Of a stretch of DNA of 32,093 nucleotides, positions 24,510 to 30,848 are shown piece by piece. Numbering within the stretch: the first letter of the stretch is position 1; every line of letters starts with the position of its first letter. Source of the stretch: an uncultured Eudoraea sp. (GTDB lineage Bacteria; Bacteroidota; Bacteroidia; Flavobacteriales; Flavobacteriaceae). The position numbers and the translations under genes were made by a program. The notes beneath the pieces are model-generated. The model worked only from the letters and a program-made list of their open reading frames with translations, was not told where the DNA came from and made no database searches. The stretch covers positions 1-32,093 of the forward strand of contig CAMYIE010000035.1 of the NCBI GenBank assembly GCA_947258405.1. Reading direction: 5' to 3'.

Positions 24510-25151
24510 ATGCATTTTCTTTCAGAATCACTCGAAAAATACATTACCGACCATTTGCAAGAAGAGCCCGAATTGCTGCAAAGTCTTACCAGAGAAACCC
24601 ATCTAAAGGTCGTTCAGCCAAGGATGATCACAGGACACTATCAGGGCAGGGTTTTAAGCCTGTTCTCTAAATTGATAAACCCCCTTAATATTCTCGAAAT
24701 CGGTACTTACACAGGATATTCTGCCCTTTGCCTTGCCGAAGGACTTCAGGAAAACGGAAGCTTGCACACCATCGATATCAATGAGGAATTACGCGATATG
24801 CAGCGCAGTTACTTCGATCTAAGTCCTTTTGGTGATAATATCGTACAACATACCGGAAACGCTATCGAAATCATCCCACAAATAGAACTGATTTTCGACC
24901 TGGTATTTATCGATGCTGAAAAAACAGAATATCCTAAATATCTGGAATTGGTACTTCAAAAGACCAGGTCGGGTAGTGTCATTCTTTCCGATAATGTTCT
25001 GTGGTCTGGAAAAGTAGCTGAAAAAGCAGCCAAAAAGGATAAGGCAACCAGAGAACTTCAGGAATACAACAGGATGATGAATGAGCATCCAAAACTGGAA
25101 ACGGTTATATTACCGGTAAGAGACGGCTTAAGTTTCAGTCGGGTACTATAA
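24510..25151 (+). CDS. Class I SAM-dependent O-methyltransferase
   Basis: The 213-residue cytoplasmic enzyme belongs to the metal-dependent catechol/caffeoyl-CoA-type O-methyltransferases (methyltransferase family 3). The SAM-binding motif I is L-E-I-G-T-Y-T-G-Y at 62-70; an acidic D-I-N-E-E follows at the end of strand 2 (89-93). Metal-ligand positions are D135 in V-F-I-D-A-E-K-T-E-Y and D161-N162 in L-S-D-N-V-L-W-S-G. Natural substrate is probably a catechol-like compound; the nearby kynurenine genes make hydroxylated aromatics, but a link is only speculation. Its last 17 bases overlap the 3' end of the convergent PAP2 gene. Confidence 0.94.
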   Translation: MHFLSESLEKYITDHLQEEPELLQSLTRETHLKVVQPRMITGHYQGRVLSLFSKLINPLNILEIGTYTGYSALCLAEGLQENGSLHTIDINEELRDMQRSYFDLSPFGDNIVQHTGNAIEIIPQIELIFDLVFIDAEKTEYPKYLELVLQKTRSGSVILSDNVLWSGKVAEKAAKKDKATRELQEYNRMMNEHPKLETVILPVRDGLSFSRVL

Positions 25152-25689
25152 ATCGCTGGTAGGACTTATAAAACAAAAATGCAAAAAGAATACCTACCAC
25201 TGTGCCAATGAGAATATCGAAAGGATAATGGACCCCGACATAAATCCTGCTAAATGAAAATATGATCGGCCAAAAGAACAACAACCAGGTGTATTTCATT
25301 CTTTTCCTGAGAAAAAGAAAAACCAGAGTAGTTATCGAAAATGAAGTGGCTGCATGGCCCGAAAAAAAACTATATCCCCTGGGCTGGACAAGTATTCTGA
25401 TTATTTCGCGAAGGTCTTCTTCGTTATTCGGCCGGAGGCGTTCAAAAAAATCTTTAGAAAGATTGGTCGCTATCAATACCAGAAATAAAAGCAAAAGTAC
25501 GGTAAGGGACCGGTAAATACCTTCTTTCCCCGGGTAGGCCATCAGGATCAGTACAAAGAAAAGTATAAAAAGAGGTGTCCAGGAAATTATCTCGGTGGCT
25601 ACCGTCCAGAAAGTGTCGTATTCTTCTATACCGAGCTTATTGAGATAAATAAAAACCTCTTTATCCCATTCAAACAGTTTTTTGAGCAT
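25135..25689 (-). CDS. PAP2-family membrane phosphatase
   Basis: This 184-residue integral membrane protein has five or six hydrophobic segments and the three PAP2 (type 2 phosphatidic acid phosphatase) motifs: K79-x6-R-P (86-87), Y-S-F-F-S-G-H at 106-112 with H112, and S147-R-x5-H154-x3-D158. It removes phosphate from a lipid phosphate or pyrophosphate at the periplasmic side; undecaprenyl pyrophosphate, phosphatidyl-glycerophosphate and lipid A are the usual candidates and cannot be told apart here. The start lies 8 bases after the tatA stop, so tatA and this gene are almost certainly one transcript. Its 3' end overlaps the O-methyltransferase gene. Confidence 0.94.
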   Translation of the reverse strand: MLKKLFEWDKEVFIYLNKLGIEEYDTFWTVATEIISWTPLFILFFVLILMAYPGKEGIYRSLTVLLLLFLVLIATNLSKDFFERLRPNNEEDLREIIRILVQPRGYSFFSGHAATSFSITTLVFLFLRKRMKYTWLLFFWPIIFSFSRIYVGVHYPFDILIGTVVGILFAFLFYKSYQRFIVPD

Positions 25690-25697
25690 TCAACCGA

Positions 25698-25979
25698 CTA
25701 TTTCCGCTTAATCGTACCTGTCACATCGTCCACATTCTTTTTCACCTTATCAAACTCACTTTTGATATCTTCGGTGAAACTGGTGTCGATCCCTTGTTTT
25801 TCGGCACTTTTCTGAATCTCCTGTTTAATATCCTCGGTGGCGTCCTTCAATTGACGCATGCCTTTTCCCAGATTTTTTGCAATACCGGGAATCTTATCGG
25901 CACCAAAGACCATCACCACTACAAACATGATGAAAAATATCTCACCTCCGCTAATGAATAATGCTATAGGACTGTACAT
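25698..25979 (-). CDS. tatA: Twin-arginine translocase subunit TatA/TatE
   Basis: The 93-residue protein has one N-terminal membrane helix (about residues 11-26, beginning with G-G-E-I), the family hinge F-G-A-D-K-I-P, the amphipathic helix A-K-N-L-G-K-G-M-R-Q-L-K, and a charged, flexible tail. TatA oligomerises with TatC to export folded proteins bearing a twin-arginine signal. The open frame includes a GTG at 25985, but that codon overlaps the last base of a perfect -7 box, so the ATG at 25977-25979 is preferred. That leaves only five bases between the box and the ATG, implying an almost leaderless message. It is co-transcribed with the PAP2 gene. TatC is not in the window. Confidence 0.93.
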   Translation of the reverse strand: MYSPIALFISGGEIFFIMFVVVMVFGADKIPGIAKNLGKGMRQLKDATEDIKQEIQKSAEKQGIDTSFTEDIKSEFDKVKKNVDDVTGTIKRK

Positions 25980-25984
25980 ACTCA

Positions 25985-25992
25985 CAAATATA
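25985..25992 (-). promoter_or_regulatory. Candidate -7 box for tatA
   Basis: TATATTTG on the minus strand is an exact TAnnTTTG match just after the M1-peptidase terminator and five bases before the tatA ATG. No -33 at the expected distance. Confidence 0.45.
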
Positions 25993-26002
25993 CTGTTAAA
26001 AA

Positions 26003-26029
26003 CAAAAAGTCCCGATATAAACCGGGACT
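26003..26029 (-). terminator. Intrinsic terminator of the M1 peptidase gene
   Basis: On the minus strand AGTCCCG and CGGGACT (pairing 26023-26029 with 26008-26014) form a seven-base stem with an eight-base loop, followed by TTTTGTTTTT. It separates the peptidase gene from tatA. Confidence 0.85.
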
Positions 26030-26053
26030 CTTATATCCTTTGGCTATAACGCC

Positions 26054-28363
26054 CTATTTCCCTTTTATATTCTCTTTAAACCTGTCGAAATCGGTTTTTT
26101 GCTCTTTTTTAGGCCAGGCATTGTTTGTAATATCAATATCGGCCGTTTCCGCCATTGGGTCTACCACAATTCCAACCAATTCTTTTTGAGAGGAAATTAC
26201 CCGTTTTACCTCTTCGTCGTTTTTGCGCCAGATCTCCGGTGGATAGGTAACGTGCTCTTTAGTCCCATCGGCATAGGTGTATTCTACGATCAAAGGCATA
26301 GGTATCCCTCCGGGTTTGTCAAAGGTCACTTCATAAAAGTATTTTGGTTCATTAACCTGAGCTCTTTCTTCTTCCGTCATATAATCCATCATATACTCTT
26401 TAAGGGGCATGGAAGTCTCTGAAGGGGCCTGTCCCATTAATGAAGGATCGAGATTTTCATTGTCCTCCTCTGCCAGATAGATCATAGGAGGAAGATCGGC
26501 CTCAGTCATATTCCTGGCCGTTAAATATTCCTGCAGCTTTTTTGAAGGCTTGTCGTTTACATAATATTTTCTTACCCCCTTTACCCCTATATCTACATAA
26601 TCGGTGGTATAGAACCAACTCCTCCAAAACCAGTCGAGATCTACCGCCGAAGCGTCTTCCATGGTCCTGAAAAAATCCTCGGGAGTAGGGTGCTTAAATT
26701 TCCACCGCTGGGCGTAAGTCTTGAAGGCGTGATCAAAAAGCTCTGTTCCCATTACTGTTTCTCTCAGGATATTCAGTGCCGTAGCAGGTTTACCATAGGC
26801 ATTAGGTCCTAGATTGTGAACATTTTCAGGATTCGACATTATGGGTGAAAGCGCATTCTGATCTCCGCTCATATAGGGTATAATCTTGGCAGGATCTCCT
26901 CTTCGCGAGGGATATTTCGAATTAGGCCCGATGGCTTCAGGATACTCCTTTCCAAACTCCTGTTCGGCGAGGTATTGCATAAAGGTGTCGAGGCCTTCGT
27001 CCATCCATGCCCATTGCCTTTCATCCGAATTCACAATCATCGGGAAGAAATTATGGCCCACTTCGTGAATGATGACCGAAATCATACCAAATTTTATCCG
27101 GTCTGAATAAGATCCATCCTTGTTAGGTCGTCCATAATTCCAGCAAATCATCGGATATTCCATCCCCTGATTTTTGGCATGTACCGAGATGGCCTTGTGA
27201 TAAGGATAATCGAATGTATGCGATGAATATGATTGTAAAGTACTGGCAACGGCCTTGGTAGACCATTCTTCCCAAAGAGGGTTTCCTTCTTTTGGATAAA
27301 GTGAAACGGCCATAACATTCCTGTTACCGAGCTTAACCGCCATCATATCCCATATAAATTTCCTGGATGTTGCAAATCCAAAATCTCTGACATTATCGGC
27401 TTTGAATCTCCAGGTCTGCTTCTTTTCGGAAAAGGACTTTTCTGCGGCTTCTGCTTCCTCCTGGGTGACGATCATCACCGGGGTATCGAAGCTCTTTTTA
27501 GCCTTTTCGTAGCGTTTTAGCAGTTCTTTACTAAAAACCTCTTTCCGGTTGGTCAATACTCCTGTAGCATCTAATACATGATCATCGGGCACGGTGATAT
27601 TAACCTCATAGTCACCGAATGGTAAGGCAAATTCCCCACTTCCCCAGAACTGATGGTTTTGCCATCCTTCAACATCGCTGTAGACTGCCATTCTCGGAAA
27701 AAACTGTGCAATTACATAAGCCCTGTTGCCGTCTTCCTTAAAATATTCATACCCTGAGCGTGCTCTCTTAATAGTGTGATCCGGAATATTATACCACCAC
27801 TTGATTTCAAATGAAATTTGTGAACCACTTTTAAGGGTTTTGGGCAGGTCGATCCTCATCATGGTCTGGTTTATGGTATAAGGCATTGGACTCCCTGTAG
27901 CATCGTTAACATTTTCTATGTTGAATCCGCCATCGAAAGGTTGCCCCATAAATTCTCCTGCGAACTGGCCGGTTTGATATGCCATAGACACCCCATTTCC
28001 GTTACGGAGTGCAGATTTCGAATCCTTCGACCTTACGTTTTGATCGAGTTGTATCCACAGATATTCGAGATCATCGGGGGAATTGTTATGATAGGTTATC
28101 GTCTCCTCGCCATAAATACGAGCGTTTTGGTCGTCTAGCTCGATATCCATCTTATAGTCTGCCTGTTGCTGATAGTATTGAGGTCCGGGTGCTCCTGAAG
28201 CCGATCTATAGGCATTAGGTGTGGCAAATTCCTGATACAACTGACGGAACTTGCTTTGGTTCAAATGTCCAGGAGCTCTATCCATCTCTGTCGCTTGCTG
28301 ACCAAAGATAGAAGCAGTAGATATAACTAATAAAAAGGTGATAAATTTCTTGAAATAAACCAT
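26054..28363 (-). CDS. M1-family (gluzincin) metallopeptidase, exported
   Basis: This 769-residue protein begins with a signal peptide (F-G-Q junction near residue 22) and an N-terminal beta-sandwich typical of M1 aminopeptidases. The zinc site is H433-E-V-G-H437 with E456 as third ligand (W-M-D-E-G-L), the H-E-x-x-H-x18-E layout; the following M-x-Q-Y-L-A and A-Y-x-K-x-x-x-x-L segments are also family-like. The upstream G-x-M-E-N exopeptidase motif appears as N-Q-G-M-E-Y-P. It should cleave peptides or proteins in the periplasm or outside the cell. The upstream neighbour on the same strand is the DUF6702 gene (60-base gap), an arrangement common in Flavobacteriaceae. Confidence 0.96.
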   Translation of the reverse strand: MVYFKKFITFLLVISTASIFGQQATEMDRAPGHLNQSKFRQLYQEFATPNAYRSASGAPGPQYYQQQADYKMDIELDDQNARIYGEETITYHNNSPDDLEYLWIQLDQNVRSKDSKSALRNGNGVSMAYQTGQFAGEFMGQPFDGGFNIENVNDATGSPMPYTINQTMMRIDLPKTLKSGSQISFEIKWWYNIPDHTIKRARSGYEYFKEDGNRAYVIAQFFPRMAVYSDVEGWQNHQFWGSGEFALPFGDYEVNITVPDDHVLDATGVLTNRKEVFSKELLKRYEKAKKSFDTPVMIVTQEEAEAAEKSFSEKKQTWRFKADNVRDFGFATSRKFIWDMMAVKLGNRNVMAVSLYPKEGNPLWEEWSTKAVASTLQSYSSHTFDYPYHKAISVHAKNQGMEYPMICWNYGRPNKDGSYSDRIKFGMISVIIHEVGHNFFPMIVNSDERQWAWMDEGLDTFMQYLAEQEFGKEYPEAIGPNSKYPSRRGDPAKIIPYMSGDQNALSPIMSNPENVHNLGPNAYGKPATALNILRETVMGTELFDHAFKTYAQRWKFKHPTPEDFFRTMEDASAVDLDWFWRSWFYTTDYVDIGVKGVRKYYVNDKPSKKLQEYLTARNMTEADLPPMIYLAEEDNENLDPSLMGQAPSETSMPLKEYMMDYMTEEERAQVNEPKYFYEVTFDKPGGIPMPLIVEYTYADGTKEHVTYPPEIWRKNDEEVKRVISSQKELVGIVVDPMAETADIDITNNAWPKKEQKTDFDRFKENIKGK

Positions 28364-28423
28364 CGGACGGGAATTTTTGGTGCCCGAAAATAGGATTTTT
28401 AGGGTAAAAGTTGTGGGACCGCC

Positions 28424-28933
28424 CTAGAAGTTTAACATACCTTTATTATTTTCCCGTACCAGGATAAAACTCTTTTTTTGCTCTCCGATTTTGATATGAA
28501 CCACATTTTGCTGTTCCTCGAAAAGCTCCATAAGTACATTATTTTCGATTTCAAGGGCATTTAGGCCTGAAAGTTCTATCCCTGGTAATTCCATATAACA
28601 TATGATCAAATCGTCCTTATATTCGCTGCCCAGGTAAGTAAATCTTTTTAACTCTCCATTGATCTTAATAAGGATTTTAGACCTTAGGTATTTTTCTATC
28701 AAAGCCCCTGATTGTGAATCTTCCTGTTCTGTACCAAGCCTCGCATCGATTTCGTATCGTGCTTCCAGGAGATCTTCCAGATCGTCGATAAAAATCCTTG
28801 TAGTGATTTGAAACCCCTGGTTCGATTCGTCGTATTGCATATTGGTTACGCTCACATAAAACTTGTGCAGAGATGAGGCTATCAGCAAAGGGGCTAATAG
28901 GATAAAAAGATATTTAGAAAACGTAGTTGACAT
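28424..28933 (-). CDS. DUF6702 family protein
   Basis: The 169-residue protein has an N-terminal hydrophobic segment (about 8-22), then H-K-F-Y-V-S-V-T, the sequence that opens DUF6702 proteins. Typical family blocks follow: I-T-T-R-I-F-I-D-D-L-E-D-L-L, the R-Y-E-I-D segment, I-L-I-K-I-N-G-E-L, and I-C-Y-M-E-L-P. It is presumably exported and beta-rich. Family members repeatedly sit next to an M1 peptidase gene, as here, which suggests that they act together, but the function is unknown. A candidate -7 box lies at 28982-28989. Confidence 0.92.
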   Translation of the reverse strand: MSTTFSKYLFILLAPLLIASSLHKFYVSVTNMQYDESNQGFQITTRIFIDDLEDLLEARYEIDARLGTEQEDSQSGALIEKYLRSKILIKINGELKRFTYLGSEYKDDLIICYMELPGIELSGLNALEIENNVLMELFEEQQNVVHIKIGEQKKSFILVRENNKGMLNF

Positions 28934-28981
28934 AATTTTGACACTTAAATCTTTTGAAGGGCTACTTCAGTAACTCATCTA

Positions 28982-28989
28982 CAAAATTA
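28982..28989 (-). promoter_or_regulatory. Candidate -7 box for the DUF6702-peptidase operon
   Basis: TAATTTTG on the minus strand is an exact TAnnTTTG match 48 bases before the start at 28933. No TTTG -33 at the right distance. Confidence 0.4.
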
Positions 28990-29000
28990 ATACCATAGCC

Positions 29001-29783
29001 TTAATCGAGCTCGTTATTTTCGCGATAAAGCGCACTTTTCCCTTTGAGGTACTCCCAGATTTTTAGATGATCGTGTGTGTCAACTATGGCGTTAAAAGTA
29101 AAATCCGCCTCGCAGTAATACATGAAATCATCGATCTTCGCCTCCGGGATTTTTAGTTCTTTCACAAAGAGGGAATCCGGGTAAAATGCCCTGACCCTAT
29201 CGGTTCTGGCATATTTATTTTCTGTAGCGATTCGTTTTTTAAGGTATTTTGTTCTTCCTGTAATCGCATTTATGATAGGAAAGAGTGGTACAAGTCCGCC
29301 ACCGGTGGTGGCCTCGTGTTTCATCCGTTCAGCCTGACTAAGTGGCTTCACATAAGCATTGGGTAATCCAAGGGTTGAAGCCGTGACCACTCCTTCTGTT
29401 TTCATCTGGCCCATGTCTCTGCTTAGGTCACCAGAAAGGTCAAAAGGCCTGAGAATTACCTCATCGAGTTCATTTACAAATTCTTCCAAGGGTACCTCAA
29501 TAGAAAGGCTTTCGAGCATAGCACCTGAGATCACAATCGTTTTTCTCTTAAACTGCACAGCCGAAAAAAGCAAGGTATCTCCCAGGTTAACACCAATATT
29601 GAAACTCCCACTTTCGTTACTTATCGTAGCCCTGCTCCTACTGGTATTCATCACATGAACATCGGCAATGCCCTGTCCATTATTCAGTACCTTCCCTCGT
29701 AGGTTACGGGTAAAGTTGGTTTGTGCCAGTGAAGAGGCACAGGTAAAAATTAAACAGGGTATCAGCCAATTACTCTTCGGCAT
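29001..29783 (-). CDS. Carboxypeptidase-regulatory-like secreted protein (paralogue 2)
   Basis: The 260-residue protein has a signal peptide (S-S-L-A-Q junction near residue 21) and an N-terminal carboxypeptidase-D-like regulatory beta-sandwich (about 27-100: R-G-K-V-L, G-I-A-D-V-H-V-M-N, A-T-I-S-N-E-S-G-S-F). Then comes N-E-L-D-E-V-I-L, a sequence also seen before the plug of TonB-dependent receptors. The C-terminal half ends in a helix with I-P-E-A-K-I-D-D-F-M-Y-Y-C. No barrel follows, so it is probably a periplasmic or surface component. It starts 14 bases inside the end of its neighbour (29770-30516), and the two share the same domain order, so they arose by tandem duplication. Function unknown. 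Confidence 0.88.
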   Translation of the reverse strand: MPKSNWLIPCLIFTCASSLAQTNFTRNLRGKVLNNGQGIADVHVMNTSRSRATISNESGSFNIGVNLGDTLLFSAVQFKRKTIVISGAMLESLSIEVPLEEFVNELDEVILRPFDLSGDLSRDMGQMKTEGVVTASTLGLPNAYVKPLSQAERMKHEATTGGGLVPLFPIINAITGRTKYLKKRIATENKYARTDRVRAFYPDSLFVKELKIPEAKIDDFMYYCEADFTFNAIVDTHDHLKIWEYLKGKSALYRENNELD

Positions 29784-30516
29784 TAATTTGCTTTAAATAA
29801 ATCTCGCTTTGATCGACAAGGAAGTCGATCAGTTGAAATTCATTAGCTCGCTGTAAAAGGGATTTAGGCGGCATCTGTGTGTCGCAATAGATCAGGAAAT
29901 CATCGATTTTATCGGCTGGTATATTGAGGTCGGTGGTAAAGAATTCATCTTCATAAACCTGTCGGAGTAAATCGCTCATCTTCAGTGGCGAATTATCCGG
30001 ATCTTCTTTTTGCCTCGTCAGGAAAAGAGCCTTAAAAATGTTGACAAAATTCAAACCGTCCTGCAAGCTGCTCAGCTTCGGATCATCCGCAATATTAACA
30101 ACATCTGCAGACTGGTCGGTTTCGTAGTCGAATTGTTTGAAATCCTCGTTTTGAAGTTCAAGAAATTTTTGCTGATTTTCCGGACTTATCACCACCTCAT
30201 CTAATTCAGTTACCTTCTCATTAACCTCTACTACCAGACGATTGCGTTCCAAGATCTCATCTGTTATCTTAATGATTTCAATCTGATAATTTACAGAGGT
30301 GAAAACCAGTTCATCATCTACCTTTACCCTGATGGCAAATTCCCCATTGTCGTTGGTGATCGTCGCACGCTCTGAGGTGCTGTTGATCACATTTTCATTG
30401 ACCACATTGCTGTTGCGGTAAAGTACCTTACCCCTCAAAATCGTGCGTTCGTCTTGTTGGGCAAAATTCGTCATACTGCACAAAAACAAAGCAACCAAAA
30501 GAAAAATCTGCTTCAT
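29770..30516 (-). CDS. Carboxypeptidase-regulatory-like secreted protein (paralogue 1)
   Basis: The 248-residue protein has a signal peptide (N-F-A-Q-Q junction near 19-21) and the same plan as the gene after it: a regulatory beta-sandwich (R-G-K-V-L, then A-T-I-T-N-D-N-G-E-F), T-E-L-D-E-V-V-I, a divergent acidic middle (about 110-185), and a C-terminal motif I-P-A-D-K-I-D-D-F-L-I-Y-C. The middle region differs strongly from the paralogue, so the duplication is old. The 3' end overlaps the next gene's start by 14 bases, which suggests translational coupling. It is divergent from the repeat protein gene; no strong -7 box was found for it. Confidence 0.88.
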   Translation of the reverse strand: MKQIFLLVALFLCSMTNFAQQDERTILRGKVLYRNSNVVNENVINSTSERATITNDNGEFAIRVKVDDELVFTSVNYQIEIIKITDEILERNRLVVEVNEKVTELDEVVISPENQQKFLELQNEDFKQFDYETDQSADVVNIADDPKLSSLQDGLNFVNIFKALFLTRQKEDPDNSPLKMSDLLRQVYEDEFFTTDLNIPADKIDDFLIYCDTQMPPKSLLQRANEFQLIDFLVDQSEIYLKQINAEE

Positions 30517-30848
30517 ATAAATAAGCTGTGGGTTTAGATTAGTCTCCGATAAAGAAATGCTTTCTTACCCTTAAAAAAAAATTTCCATCCATTAAACTTA
30601 TGTTAATATGGCGTAATAGGCCAGTGGTTATCCCGGGTAATATTCTACAAATACAGTGTTCACAGGTCGTAATTTGGCAAATTAGCTCGGTTCTCTGGTC
30701 TGTTTACCCCATAAACTTGTATTTAAGGGCAGAAAGTTAGGCGAATGTGGATATAGTATTATTTTTGTTAGTCCGGATAAAACGGTTAAAATCGACCCTC
30801 CTTCAGGAATAATGCATGCGGAAATTACCATAGGAATAAAAATATGAT
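30517..30848. other. 332-base divergent intergenic region
   Basis: This gap separates the minus-strand paralogue pair from the plus-strand repeat protein. It holds one exact -7 box for the plus strand (30760-30767). An A run at about 30571-30580 could be a spacer or weak structure for the minus gene. No gene, tRNA or strong hairpin was found. Confidence 0.5.
30760..30767 (+). promoter_or_regulatory. Candidate -7 box for the repeat protein gene
   Basis: TATTTTTG is an exact TAnnTTTG match about 80 bases before the ATG at 30849. The -33 region shows only a weak match. Confidence 0.4.
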
